Assembly (NCBI RefSeq): GCF_025612915.1
Contig: NC_069113.1
Location: forward strand, 23,633,001-23,697,000
Reading direction: 5' to 3'
From: Magallana angulata
Taxonomy: Eukaryota > Mollusca > Bivalvia > Ostreida > Ostreidae
Length of the DNA stretch: 64,000 nt
Shown here: one piece after another, positions 11,741-24,066 of the stretch
Position numbering within the stretch: position 1 is the stretch's first letter
Layout of the letters: every line of letters starts with the position of its first letter
Position numbers and translations under genes: made by a program
The notes under the pieces: generated by a model
What the model was told of the DNA's origin: nothing
Seen by the model: the letters and a program-made list of their open reading frames with translations, nothing else
Databases searched by the model: none

Positions 11741-14607
11741 GACGCCGACGCCGACGCCGAGGGTATAGCATAAGCTCCCCCTCACTTCGTCTCGGTGAGC
11801 TAAAAATGACAAATCAATTTAGTAAGACTGATTCTAATTTATTTTATAAAGTGTTTTCTCAAATATCTATGTTTCTAACTTCTGACTTTTTTTAAACCAT
11901 AAGAAATTTATATAAACATATGGTAGCCTATTACATACATGAATGTTAAACTCTCAATATTTTCCAAATCAACCATAAAAGCCTATGATTCATATCAAAA
12001 CTCGATCCATTTTCAAGCATTGAATTTTTACCGATTAAAAAAAATAAAACAAATCATTAAAAAATATTAAATATGTTCTGCAATCTTTGGGATTCTCTAC
12101 CTTTGAGTTTGCCCAGGAATCGCAGAGCGGTAATTTCCGAGTACGTGCATCCTCCCAGGAAATAGACGAGCACTACTTTACTGACTGGTCGGTCTTGTCG
12201 AGCCGATTTACCTGTTACAAAAAATTAAACTTAAAGAAAATAGTTCATAATTTATCTATTGAAAATACGTTCCTAACTGTACATATGTGTATTATGAGTC
12301 AAAATCCTTTTTCTTTGATGAGATAAAAGCATGATTATGGAGACATATTTAAGGATAAGCGGTCAATATTACTGAAAATTTTGTTTGCTAAATGCATATT
12401 TTGTTTTGTGAAAATTGGATTGGGAACATGCATTAGTTGTTAATAATGGCAATATATACATGTATAGTGGTTCATGCCGAAAATGTTTGGTTCTTGGTAT
12501 CAAATCATATGGAGCACAGGAACTTAAATGGGGTTCTTAATTGTATAGTAGAAATGCATTAAAGAGGATTGAAATATCTGATCGAAACAATGCACAAAAT
12601 TATGGACGTGTTTTTACTTCTTACGTGTAAACATTGTTTAGACAAGAAGTTTTCATTTCTTATAAATTTTTCATCAGAAATATCCCATTAATGTACCGTT
12701 AAGCAGAAAGCAGACATTCATGTTAGTGTGTCGTTTTAGCCTGTAATTTCCTTGCCTGCTCAGTTACATAGGTACGGGAAGAGTGTAAGGCAACTCAAAT
12801 AAAGTATTAATGAATACAGGTTTAGTACTTTATTGAAGTGTACATTGTCATTGGTGTGCTCAAAAACGTCGTGTCTGATAAACAAACAAAATTAACTGCT
12901 TCTCAGAATTTTGAGAGAAAAAAAACCGTTTATTTTCGAAATACATATTTACTTCTGAATATAGTAATGTCAAGCTAATAAGATAATACAGTTGCATTGT
13001 TTTTTTTCAAGTTTGTTTCAATATTTTAGAAGAACATAAGGATAAATAGTTTAAGAAAGTGAAAGTTTAAAATCGTTATGCATTGACTGAGATTAATAAT
13101 TATGTCAAGTTGTAAATTTTGAAATTACCGGGTGGCAGTAAATTCAAACTTTACCATATGACTTACCAAAGTCTTTCCAAAAAGATATCATAAAATAAAA
13201 AACATTTCAAGTACAAAACAGTGTTTTTTGTGTATTTATTGTAAAGTTAAATGTTGAAAGAAACAAATGTTTATAATTTCGTAAAACGAAACGAGGATCA
13301 ATAAATCATATTTTGCTATACTATTAATATTTATATCAATTAATTATACCCGTTACATACATTCAGCATTGTTGTTCATTGTTGTTTTATTTTGATACCG
13401 TTCATATGAAGCCAAACACTCTTATTATTTTTTGAGTCAAATTTTGGCAATATTTGCAATTACATGTACTATTTTGCATGGTCATTTGCGATTGATCTTC
13501 TATATACATGTATATCATGACAATCTTTCAAGAAAACAAATGCAATTGCAAGTTGAGATTAATCTTAAAGGTTATAAAAAATAACCCACCCAAAAAACAA
13601 AAGCAATGACAATGCTGTGAACCAGACTCGACCTTCTCAAGTGTGAGTTTTGAGTACAATACTTTTGTCTAATTATACGTGAATATACCATCTTATACTA
13701 GACATCCATACCTGATTTGTCTTTGAGTGGTATACTGTGGTCTGAATGAAGCAAAATTTATAAACAAAATGCATAATATATGATAAAGGCTACCAATGGA
13801 CCATATCTCATTTGATGGCAAATCATTTCAAACTACATGTACATGAAAGAAGCTCAACTTCTGGTTGTGGATTTAAATCTTAATATTAGCTAGTTTATTT
13901 ACAGCTGTTTAATATCAGTTGGGGGAAATTTGCCTGCCTACAAATCATATACATGATAGTACCCATCACTTATTGTTTGTCGGGGAGGCAAACATAAAGA
14001 AATATTTTAAAAAAATAATAGGATTTTTTTTTAATTCAAAAGACTCATGCTGCCAACATATTTACATTCTATTTTCAGGAACCATAGAAACTTTTTATTT
14101 GTCAACAGAAATTATGATTGTTTTGGGTATTTAATTCTGACAACATTCACATCCAAGAAAACCTAACATTAATATACATCTAAAAAACTTGTACAGTTAA
14201 TCATTCTTGTTAAGAAATGTATGCAGGTATGATAAATTATAATATCTGCTATAATCTTAAATAAAATAAGATCTACAAGTATTCAAAGCAGCTCTTGAAT
14301 ATGGCAACACCACATTCACGAATGGATTGATTTCACAACTGACAAAAAAAGTCCAATTTGTTTCAGATTGATAATCATTTTGAAGTTGAATAAATCAGAT
14401 GGACGATTTTTGATCGTCACTGTTGTCATGGTTACCTTTGGATGCTTTGACATGGTTCTCACTGTGCACCCCTCCAGGGAGGTATTTTGTGATCTCTTCC
14501 ATTCCAGTAAAACCCCCTCTAGTTAGAACCTGGCAAAAAGTAAAATAAATATTATACATGTAATAATAACACTAGGCCCATTTTGTGAAATACATCATGT
14601 GGTAACA

Positions 14608-14837
14608 TACTGTAGATTCCTTAATTTACACGAGTACTTAATTCCGCGATTCAACGGTTTTCTATCAAATCGCGAGAACATAAAATCATGAATGCCGAAA
14701 TTTTATCATTGTTTCATGTAGGTAATTAACATATGTCCGAATATTAAAGGCAAGATTTTGAAATTCGTTATACGGGCTTCTTGCGATTTTACGCGAATAT
14801 TTTAATTATCCTTGAGTTTAATTTGGAATTTACAGTA
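14608..14837. mobile_element. MITE in intron 16 of copy A, ancestral to the duplications
   Basis: Ends are TACTGTAGATTCC and its inverted partner GGAATTTACAGTA, about 230 bp apart, with an AT-rich interior containing CCGCGATTCAACGG-like and CGCGAATATT-like words. Copies sit at the orthologous place in copy B (22831-23055), copy C (29749-29973) and the complete gene (45265-45478). The insertion therefore predates the array. Confidence 0.75.
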
Positions 14838-15362
14838 ATAAGTACAGAGTAAGCTTTCTTAATATTACAGTATTTGTTGTTTCTAATCAAAATTATGAAT
14901 TAAACATGCTCTATATCATGTACAGTTGATGTGATAACCACAAGTATCTTTATTTTACATCAATAAAAAAAAGTAAAAAGAAATCTTTCACTTGTAATAA
15001 TCTGTGATCATTTAATTATGACTGCTCGTACAAGAATCCAGTTCTTCCCTACCTGTTCCACTAGCTTACAGGACAATGGGGTATAGGCACCACTGAACAC
15101 ATAGGACATGTCAGTGGGGTTCTTCAGATCTATGTCATCTGACTTGGGTATCTACAAGTAAAATAAACAACTAATAAAAGGCACTATCAAAAATTACATT
15201 AAAAAGATGTGAATGTCTCGATCTAGTATTTGGGAATTCAATTTAAATAATATATGTACTTTGTTTTGTAGGATGTTGAACATAACAGGGTACTAGTAAG
15301 AGCTCACCAAAAGAAAATTTTGGAGTTTATCCTCAAAACTTAACAAATTCTTGTGCTATAGG

Positions 15363-15561
15363 TACTGTATACAGGGACATATTTGCCCCCTTTTTATTAT
15401 CCACATTGTCAGCAGGCGAATTTAAGACTGGGCGAATTCCAATGTTTAAGTTATTTTTTTAGTTCTTAAGCCAGTTTGGGTCAATTTAGATTGGGGTGAA
15501 ACTGTTTGCAAGCGGGGAAAGGGGAAAATAACTCGGGGCGAAAATAACATTGTATACAGTA
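15363..15561. mobile_element. MITE with TA target duplication, present only in copy A
   Basis: Terminal inverted repeats begin CTGTATACAGGGACA and end TTGTATACAG, with subterminal TTTGCCCC/GGGGCGAAAA. The flanks read GG-TA and TA-GTGTCA. Copies C (about 30504) and D (about 46035) have the uninterrupted site GGTAGTGTCA. The empty sites prove insertion after copy A separated, with a TA duplication as in Tc1/mariner-type elements. Confidence 0.85.
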
Positions 15562-17010
15562 GTGTCATATTAAATTATTAGTGTGAGTTCCAGTATCATA
15601 CGAGCTTTCCAAAATGGAAATCTTTCTTGCTTTACTTGTGGATTGGTCAAAATTTTGTATTGTAGATTTTTATACGTTACCTCTGTGAATTCTTGTTTTC
15701 AGGATGCTTACCAAAGAGAGTTTTTTACACAGACTCTGGAATGTGCTGCGGCGAGTCATGGCTGCCATACCAGACGCGACCTTATTTAGTGGCGTGCCCG
15801 CCTGACTTCCGGTCTCCTGTTCTGTGACGATCCCCAGGGACTCGCCTAGTTGCTCGAAGCCATGACTCTGTAAATTATGGAAACTTGACAGGTCAATAGA
15901 AAGTGAACAGATATAAATTTAATGAACCTATAAGTTATTATTAACATTTCTGGCTTTGAATTGTTTTAAGATAAAAGGAATATAACAATAAAACACATTA
16001 ATTTAGCTACATGCAACCATGGGAAATTTAACAGTCTCGTATAAAGTCAGATCAGATCCATACACAATCACAGGTGTGAGCTTTAATATAATAATTATTA
16101 CATGTGCAATCACATACTAGTACTCGATATAACTGGTTCATGTACTATTTATATCACATTCTGCAAGACATTTGGTCAAGGACTTAAACTATCATGCAGA
16201 CCAAGATATCTGATCAGGTTTACTATTTACCATCTACAAACACTTACCTGTAGATATTGGGTCTTGAGAGACTTGTACGTTTGCGGTGAAATCCCATTTT
16301 GGGTTAAAGACAGAAGACATATCAATTTCAATGTCTTTAACATGTTGTCCTGTTGAATGTAAAATAAAACATGTAAAATAAAACATATATTCCCCATTAT
16401 ATTGCAAGGGGAAAAAATTGTGTATGGATTTAGAAGTACAATAAACATTCAGCTTTAAAATATAACTATTTCAATGAAACATTTATATAAAACAGTACCT
16501 GCTTAAATAGCAGTGCTTCTATGAAGTTTATATTATCTTTTAGACCTGACCCTTCCAAAAGACCTAATGTGAAGAAAAAAAGGCAGGAAAATTATATTAC
16601 AGTATATTATTCATTAAGAGATTTTAATTTTGAGACATTCATTATGTATCAAACAAAGTGTGGAATGAATTACCTCCCCTTACTTACTATGCTCTGTCTG
16701 CAGATAGTCCTCAAATCCTCCTTTTGTTTTCTTTCCCAAGATTTGATCGCACGCTCCTATGTCTAAATAACAGACAATTGTATATACATATAATAACTAC
16801 CAACAATAATTGCCTGGATGACTAGATCAGAGAGTCCTTGTACAAATGAATAACAAACTTTTATCTCCTCATCCTGCTTAACATAAAAGACCAAATCATT
16901 TTGATGGACAAGAACAACAATATTTCAATAATCATATCTCCCCTATACAACCTACATCAAAGTCTTGTTGTAGTGATTTAGCTTTTGAACTCAGGTAACC
17001 CAATACATTG

Positions 17011-17505
17011 GGGGAAAAATTTATCAAGTCCTAAACAGTAAAACATCATAGTTACAGGGAATACATTTTTTATGAATTCATGTTAACATCATAGCTAGTT
17101 TGTTTCACTATCGCATTTATTACTGTAACTTTGCTTTACTAAGCATTTAATTAACTTAAAGAAAATCAGGAGAACCTTTATAATTAGAAATGCAATACAA
17201 ATATATGTACATACCCTTTTCCATATCACAGTCAGTATGAGATGATATTGGTCGAGGGGTGTTCATGATATGGAAAAGGGGTATCGAATTTGTTTTTTTA
17301 TTACATAATAATTAAGTAATAAAATTAAAAAAACATCAACTTGAACAAATTGATTTGTACATGTAACATATAATTAGATAAAAAAAAAAACTGTATCTAT
17401 TTTTATAAAAAATAAGTAAGTAATAAATGTTTATATACGTTTCGATATTAGTTGAAACTGGTGCCAGGAGCGATAACTCTTAGCCCTCATTTATAGTAGA
17501 TATCT
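17011..17505. other. Junction and upstream region of T2
   Basis: VPS33A-derived intron sequence gives way near 17100-17110 to sequence similar to the T1 upstream region (TATTACTGTAA...AAGCATTTAA). This marks the recombination junction between cassettes. The only other structure is the hairpin at 17211-17284. Confidence 0.5.
17211..17284. repeat. 74-bp foldback element upstream of T2
   Basis: ATACCCTTTTCCATATCA is followed 38 bases later by TGATATGGAAAAGGGGTAT, making an imperfect hairpin with an 18-19-bp stem. The same hairpin stands upstream of T4 (31971-32044) but not at the homologous places upstream of T1 and T5. It is either a small MITE or a structure gained in the T2/T4 lineage. Confidence 0.7.
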
Positions 17506-17516
17506 ACTTTCGTTTT
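17506..17516. promoter_or_regulatory. IRF/ISRE-like conserved motif upstream of T2
   Basis: ACTTTCGTTTT, 39 nt before the ATG, the same spacing as in the other four array copies. Confidence 0.35.
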
Positions 17517-17544
17517 AAATTCTTTGTAAAGGAAAACTCCCATC

Positions 17545-19455
17545 ATGGCGACTGCTGGTGACGAGGAAAGTAGTTTGACTACTGATTTGTTGCTGTGTTC
17601 TATTTGCTTAGAGCAATATAAATTACCCGTGAGTTTACCGTGCTCCCACTCCTTCTGTCTGACTTGCCTGTCTAAACACATTATAACATCATGTGTTAAG
17701 TGTGACCCACCCCTTGGATTTCCGTGTCCTCTGTGTCGCAAATTCATTCCTGCACCTGGTAAAATTAACGAACATTCTGTTGATCGGTGGGCAAAACTGT
17801 TTCCAGAGAACAAACTCCTTGCTTTGATTGCGACTGGCACAAACTCGATTTATTGCAAATCATGCCAAGAAGACGACGAAGAATCGAAAGCAAGTAGCTG
17901 GTGCATGGATTGCTCCGAGGTGCTGTGTGACGATTGTGTGAAATGTCACAAAAAGGTTCGCCTTACCCGAAACCATGTTGTAGTTGCTATTACCGAGTGC
18001 TCTGCGAGTTTCCATCAATCTTTATCTCTGGATAAATGCGAGACACATGAAGGTCGAAAACTTGAGATAATTTGTAAAGAGCATTTCTTCCCATGTTGCT
18101 CTGTTTGTGTAACTAAAGAACATGATGGATGTAAAACGTTTTGTCAACTAGAGGACGTTGATGCAAATACCGTAGGGCCTCACAATGTTAAGAATCTGCA
18201 AGCTGAGGTGGAAACTATGTGTTCAAACCTAAAACAAATTATTACAGATGAAAAAACTAATATGAGCTGCCTCGATAATGCATCAGATAAAGTTGCCAAA
18301 GAACTGTCGGAAATAACCACATCTATCATTGCCACTATTAAGGAGCTAGAGGAAAAACACATAGATGAAACTGCAAAATTAATCAAAGAATCGAAATCGA
18401 AACTTGAAAATTCAGTACAGTCATCAGAGCATAGACTAAGCTATCTTCAGTATTGGAAGGAAAAGTTAACAAAGAATGTGTCAAATGAGACAAATCTTAA
18501 AACAAACGAAATCTTATCATACATCAAAATGAAGCATATTTACGAAAGCATGGGAAAATTAGATTATTCAAAGTTGGAAATCTCCATTCAAACTGAAGTA
18601 CTCGACAGTGTTCAGAAGCTAACAAGTTTGTCATGTCTTGCAAAGACGACCTCACGTGAGAAAAGTAAGCAGTTCGCAATCAATCAAAGGATAGTTGATT
18701 TAAAATGTGCTGATGTCGTGAACGTTTCTGAATTCACAATTAAAAAATGCAATTTGCATGACGGTGAGTTTTTAAGTCGTGATAAATTGTTACTGACAGA
18801 TTTCCAAAATAAAAGATGCGTGCTGTGTAACACTGATGGAGTAGTTCTACAGGAAATATCTTTACCGGGGAAGCCATGGGGAATGTGTATCCACGGGGAG
18901 AATGATGTCTTCGTAACACTACCTTTTAGCCAGACAGTCATAATACTTGATGCCAATTCACTTGAAATAAAACAATCAGTGTCTGTCGATTGTTGTTGCC
19001 GAGGAATATCAACGTCCTGTAACACTGCAGTGATTGGTACACGATACTCTGTTGTAATGTTTGATAACTGTCTTGATAAAAATATGTGTAGACCATTGGC
19101 AACAAAGACAGGGTATACCGATGATGTAGCTCTGGATAGAGATGAAAATTTTATTTTCAGCGATCATTCTGGTAATTTTCTCAAAACTGTAGACAAAAGT
19201 GGGAAGATCTTATTTCAGTACAGCCACGAAGAATTAAAGAAGCCGTTTGGATTAACAGTAGACGGGCATGGAAATATATTCGTAAACGGAAGTGCAAGTA
19301 ATAATATCCATATAGTGTCAAATAAAGGGAAGCTTGTAAGAATCTTAAAAGGAGTGGAGAGCCCTCGGTGTATAAAGTTCTTACGTGGAACTTACCGATT
19401 TTTTGTTGGTGAGGGAGATGGTCGCGTAAAAGTTTTTGAACTTCAGAATAATTAG
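17545..19455 (+). CDS. T2: TRIM-type protein, RING / B-boxes / coiled coil / propeller
   Basis: Intact 636-residue paralogue of T1 and T5 with the same domain order and length. All eight RING ligands (C18, C21, C33, H35, C38, C41, C61, C64) and both B-box cysteine/histidine sets are kept. It differs from T1 mainly in the coiled coil (about 215-330) and the first propeller blades (about 385-500). It shares the leader MATAGDEESS with T3 and T4 rather than MATASDEDSC. AATAAA follows at 19522-19527. Its upstream region joins directly to the broken 5' end of VPS33A copy A (divergent arrangement), and its 3' end faces VPS33A copy B. The role is inferred as a cytoplasmic RING E3 ligase; no substrate can be deduced. 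Confidence 0.87.
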   Translation: MATAGDEESSLTTDLLLCSICLEQYKLPVSLPCSHSFCLTCLSKHIITSCVKCDPPLGFPCPLCRKFIPAPGKINEHSVDRWAKLFPENKLLALIATGTNSIYCKSCQEDDEESKASSWCMDCSEVLCDDCVKCHKKVRLTRNHVVVAITECSASFHQSLSLDKCETHEGRKLEIICKEHFFPCCSVCVTKEHDGCKTFCQLEDVDANTVGPHNVKNLQAEVETMCSNLKQIITDEKTNMSCLDNASDKVAKELSEITTSIIATIKELEEKHIDETAKLIKESKSKLENSVQSSEHRLSYLQYWKEKLTKNVSNETNLKTNEILSYIKMKHIYESMGKLDYSKLEISIQTEVLDSVQKLTSLSCLAKTTSREKSKQFAINQRIVDLKCADVVNVSEFTIKKCNLHDGEFLSRDKLLLTDFQNKRCVLCNTDGVVLQEISLPGKPWGMCIHGENDVFVTLPFSQTVIILDANSLEIKQSVSVDCCCRGISTSCNTAVIGTRYSVVMFDNCLDKNMCRPLATKTGYTDDVALDRDENFIFSDHSGNFLKTVDKSGKILFQYSHEELKKPFGLTVDGHGNIFVNGSASNNIHIVSNKGKLVRILKGVESPRCIKFLRGTYRFFVGEGDGRVKVFELQNN

Positions 19456-20023
19456 AAACCATCAATATTATGAAATTTTATGAAACAGTAACAATTTAGT
19501 ACTGTTATACAGTATTTCCTAAATAAATGAATAAACAAAAATGAATTGGGTTGTTACATGTCGACTTAAGAGCTTTTACAATTGTGACGGAGAATAATTG
19601 TATTTACTGGATGTCAAAGAATGCAGAAAAAAGGTTTTTTTAATTTTTACATTTTCTATGTATCATCAAAAACAGTCGCTACGAGGACATGATTTTACCG
19701 TATGAAGCGAGGTACCTAGGATTCAAAGGTGGTTTGTTAGGTCCCTTTACACTTATAGAACTTTATAACCCAACTACATTTTTTTACTGCAAAGATTGTG
19801 TCAAATGTTTTTTTTATTAATAACTGCAAACTGGGTTTTTTTAATAACTGGTTTATATGTATGACATGAACAATTAAATCAATATTTTATTTATCTAAAA
19901 TACAAACTTTTATCACTTTATAAAGTTATAAGTTCTAAAACTTTAATTGTTTCAATGGATTTTTTTTAACAACAAATAACAGCAAATAAATTAACAAATC
20001 ATAAATGCTTATAAACACCAAGG

Positions 20024-23000
20024 CTAGATTGGAGGTTTCTCCATCACCGATTCCAGCATGGTGGAACTGTTGATGATTGCAGTGGTTGCTATTACAAATA
20101 TGTAGCCTGCAAAAAAAGAAAACAGTCAATCGATATTTACTTCATATTTTTGTAAAGTTATTGTTCTCTATAAAAAAATTTTAAAATACGATAGGCTCAG
20201 AAATTTATATAAACATTTGCTAGCCTATTACATATGTTAAACTCTCAATATTTTCCAAATCAACCATTGTAAGATAAAAGCCTATGAATCATATCAAAAC
20301 TCGATCCATTTTCAAGCATTGAATGTTTACGGATTAAAAAAACCCGAATTATTACAAAATATTCAAAGTGTCGTGCAATCTTTGGGATTCCCTACCTTTG
20401 AGTTTGCCCAGGAATCGTAGAGCGGTAATTTCCGAATACGTGCATCCTCCCAGGAAATAGACGAGTACTACTTTACTGACCGGTCGGTCGTGTCTAGCTG
20501 ATTTACCTGTTACAAAAAATTTAACTTTAAAGAAAATAGTTCATAATTTGTCTATCGAGAATACGTTATGCTTTTCCTAACTATTAATATGTGTATTATA
20601 AGTCGAAATCTTTTTTCTTTGATGAGATAAAAGCATGATTGTGGTAACATATTTAAGGATAAGCGGTCAATATTACTGAAAATTGTGTTTGCTGAATGCA
20701 TAAATTGGATTGGGAACATGTATTAGTTGTTTTAAAATAATGGCAATATATACATGTATAGTGGTTCATGCCGAAATATGTTTGGCTCTTGGTATCAAAT
20801 CATAAGGAGCCCAGGAACTTAAAATGGGGTTCTTAACTGTAAAGTACTTCTTTACTTCTTTTTATGATTATACATGTAAACATTGTTTAGACAAGAAGTT
20901 TTCATTTCTATCAACTTTTTGTCAGAAATATCCTATCAATGTACCATTAAGCAGAAAGCAGACATGTTAGTATGCCGTTTTAGCCTGTTATTTCCTTACC
21001 TGCTCAGTTACATTGGTACGGATACAGTGTCAGATAACTAAAATAAAGTATTAATGAATACAGGTTTAGTACTTTATTGAAGTGTACATTGTTATTGGTG
21101 TGCTCAAAAACATCGTGTCTGATTAACAAACAAACGTAACTGCCTTCTCAGAATTTTACAAAACTTTGTTTTTCGGAATATATATTAACTTCTGAATATA
21201 GTAATGTCAAGCTAATAAGATAATACAGTTGCACTGGGGATTTTTTCAAATTTGTTTCAATATTTTAGAAGAACATTAGGATAAAGTGTTTAAGAAAGTG
21301 AAAGTTTAAAATTGTTATGCATTGATTGAGATTAATAATTATGTCAAATTGTAAATTTTGAAATTACCGGGTGGCAGTAAATTCAAAATTTACCATATGA
21401 CTTACCAAAGTCTTTCCAAAAAGATATTATAAAATAAAGAACATTTCAAGTACAAAACAGTGTTTTTGTGTATTTATTGTAACGTTAAATATTGACAGAA
21501 ACAAATGTTTATAATTTCGTAAAACGAAACGAGGATCAATAAATCTTATTTTGCTATACTATTAATATTTATATCAATTAATTATACCCGTTACGTACAT
21601 ACAGCATTGTTGTTCACTGTTGTTTTATTTTGATACCGTTCATATGAAGCCAAACACTCTTATTATTTCTTGAGTCAAATTTTGGCAATATTTGCAATTA
21701 CTATTTTGCAAGGTTATCTGCGATTGATCTTCTATCATGATAATCTTTCAAGAAAACAAATGCAATTGCAAGTTGAGATAAATCTTACAAATTATGAAAA
21801 ATAACGCCCCCCCCCCCCTCAAAAAAAAGAGAAAAAAAGCAATGACAATGCTGTAAACCAGACTCGACCTTTTCAAGTGTGAGTTTTGAGTACAATACAT
21901 TGTCTGATTATAAATGAATATCCCATCTTATACTAGACATCCATACCTGATTTGTCTTTGAGTGGTGTACTGTGGTCTGAATGAGGCAAAATTTATAAAC
22001 AAAATGCATAATATATGATAAAGGCTACCACTGGACCATATCTCATTAGATGGCAAATCATTTCAAACTACATGTACATGAAAGAAGCTGAACTTCTAGT
22101 TGTGGATTTAAAACTTAATACTAGCTAGTTTATTTACAGCTGTTTAATATCAGTTGAGGGCAGATTTGCCTACCTACAAATCATACACATGATATTACCC
22201 ATCACTTATTGTTTGTGGGGGAGGCAAACATAAAGAAATATTTTTAAAAAAAATAATAGGATTTTTTTTTAATTCAAAAGACTCATGCTGCCCACATATT
22301 TACATTCTTTTTTCAGGAACCATAGAAAAATTTTATTTGTCAACGAAAAATAATGATTGTTTTGGGTATTTAATTCTAACAACATTCACATCCAAGAAAA
22401 CCTAACACAAATATACATCCCAAAAACTTGTACAGTAAACCATTCTTGTTAAGAAATGTATGCAGGTATGATAAATTATAGTATCTAATATAATCTTGAA
22501 TAAATAAAACCCATATGTATTCAAAGCAGCTCTTGAATATGGTAACATTACATTCACGAATGGAATGATTTCACAACTGACAAAAGTCCAATTTGTTTCA
22601 GATTGATAATCATTTTTATTTAAAATTTATTACCACAGATGGACGATTTTTTGATCGTCACTGTTGTCATGGTTACCTTTGGATGCTTTGACATGGTTCT
22701 CACTGTGCACCCCTCCAGGGAGGTATTTTGTGATCTCCTCCATTCCAGTAAATCCCCCTCTAGTTAGAACCTGGCAAAAGAAAAAAAAATAACACTAGGC
22801 CCATTTTGTGAAATACATCGTGTGGTAACATACTGTAGATTCCTTATTTTACACAAGTACTTAATTCCGCGATTCAACAGTTTTCCATCAAATCGCCAGA
22901 ACATAAAATCACAAATGCCGAAATTTTATCATAGTTTATTGTAGTTAATTGACATATGTCTGAAAATGAAAATCGAGATTTTGAAATTCACTAGACGGCT

Positions 23001-23374
23001 TCTCGTGATTTTATGCCAATATTGATTCCTCGTGTTTAATTTGGAATTTACAGTAATAAGTACAGAGTAAGCTTTCTTATTATTACAGTTTTTGTTGTCC
23101 CTAATCAATGAAAGTTATAAATTAAACATGCTCTATAACCTGTAAAGATGAAGTGATAACAACAAGTATCTTTTTTTTCACATTACAATAACAAAAAAGT
23201 AAAAAGAAATTTTTCACTTGTAATAATCTGTGATCATTTAATTAGGAGTCCCAGCTCGTTCCAGTTCTACCCTACCTGTTCCACTAGCTTACAGGACAAT
23301 GGGGTATAGGCACTGCTGAACACATAGGACATGTCAGTGATGTTCTTCAGATCTATGTTGTCTGACTTGGGTAT
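20024..23374 (-). pseudogene. VPS33A copy B: exons 16-19 only
   Basis: The shortest VPS33A fragment. Exon 19 is 20024-20106, exon 18 20396-20506, exon 17 22677-22770 and exon 16 23276-23374. All keep parental lengths (83, 111, 94 and 99 bp), consensus-like borders and open phase, including the SM-family C-terminal motif [17 protein letters not shown]. Upstream of exon 16 the homology jumps at about 23390-23400 to the T-gene upstream sequence, so exons 1-15 are absent. It is facing and convergent with T2. It lacks a start and cannot make a functional SM protein. Confidence 0.85.
22831..23055. mobile_element. MITE in intron 16 of copy B (orthologous to 14608-14837)
   Basis: Same TACTGTAGATTCC / GGAATTTACAGTA ends as in copy A, at the same intron position. 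It was inherited through duplication. Confidence 0.7.
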
Positions 23375-23399
23375 CTACATTGTACATGTAAAATGAAAC

Positions 23400-24027
23400 T
23401 TAAACAGTAAAATATCATAGTTACATGGAATACATATTTTATGAATTCATGTTAACATCATAGCTAGTTAGTTTTTCCTAAATTAACATACAAAAAATTG
23501 AATTTTTGAGTTTTGACACCCCCCCCAATGTATACTATTGAATTGACAATAAGGAAATAAACAGTGAAATTGTACATTGACATGAAGTTAAAGGTCAACC
23601 CCAGGATTTTGGAAAGTAACCATTTTCCTCTTTATTCTATTTTACTTTTTTTGTTTTGTTTTTTGGTTTAGTTTTTGCTTGTCAGTATTTTTTAAATGAG
23701 TCTAACAAACATGTAGTTACAGACCGGAATTTCCTCAGGTTTTAAATGTTAACCGCTCCTAAACATTTGTTAGCTTTTGAAGTTTTTTGGCTGTTAAACG
23801 TACCGAAACAAAAAGGCAGAGTTCCGCAAGGGGTGTGATACGGATCCGTGATAAACTTTATCAGCCCCGGATGCCGATACGAGTTCTGTGATGTCATCTG
23901 TACATGTAACATATAATTAGAAAAAAAATCTGTATCTATTTTTATAATAAATGTTTATACATTTAGATATTAGTTGAAATTGGTGACAGGAACGATAACT
24001 CTTAGCACTCATTTATAGTAGATATCT
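23400..24027. other. Upstream region of T3
   Basis: No gene. A block containing CCGCAAGGGGTGTGATACGG and CAGCCCCGGATGCCGATACG (about 23828-23882) is shared with the T4 upstream region (about 32593-32653). The T2 upstream region lacks it. This marks T3 and T4 as sharing upstream sequence. Confidence 0.45.
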
Positions 24028-24038
24028 ACTTTCGTTTT
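24028..24038. promoter_or_regulatory. IRF/ISRE-like conserved motif upstream of T3
   Basis: ACTTTCGTTTT, 39 nt before the ATG, as in the other array copies. Confidence 0.3.
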
Positions 24039-24066
24039 AAATTCTTTGTAAAGGAAAACTCCCATC

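Larger units (their letters stand above)
9507..11805. mobile_element. 2.3-kb Pearl-like element inserted in intron 18 of VPS33A copy A
   Basis: Sister copies C (about 27030) and D (about 41570) run straight through where this block sits, so it is an insertion. The left end contains AGCTCACCGAGATGAGAC. The right end (about 11780-11803) contains its inverted partner TCGTCTCGGTGAGCTAAAAA. It holds two internal arrays: an AT-only palindromic array (about 9640-10600) and a tandem array of roughly 180-230-bp units (about 10620-11740), followed by a GCCGAC run at 11741-11760. No coding frame is evident. Its arrangement matches the Pearl/Helentron-like repeats elsewhere in the window. Confidence 0.65.
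9069..17010 (-). pseudogene. VPS33A copy A: 3' half only (exon 10 relic, exons 12-19)
   Basis: Partial duplicate of the VPS33A-like gene at 41149-52253. Exons by homology are 19 (9069-9151), 18 (12101-12211), 17 (14436-14529), 16 (15053-15151), 15 (15712-15867), 14 (16248-16349), 13 (16499-16563), 12 (16688-16762) and a damaged exon 10 (about 16955-17010). Exon 11 and everything 5' of exon 10 are missing. Exon 15 is 15 bp shorter than in the complete gene, an in-frame loss of five residues. All other listed exons keep the exact parental length, AG/GT borders and open frame, and end with VMEKPPI-stop. It has no start exon, so it cannot encode a whole SM protein. A transcript could begin near the T2 upstream region, head-to-head with it. 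Called a truncated pseudogene; a short C-terminal product is possible. Confidence 0.85.
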
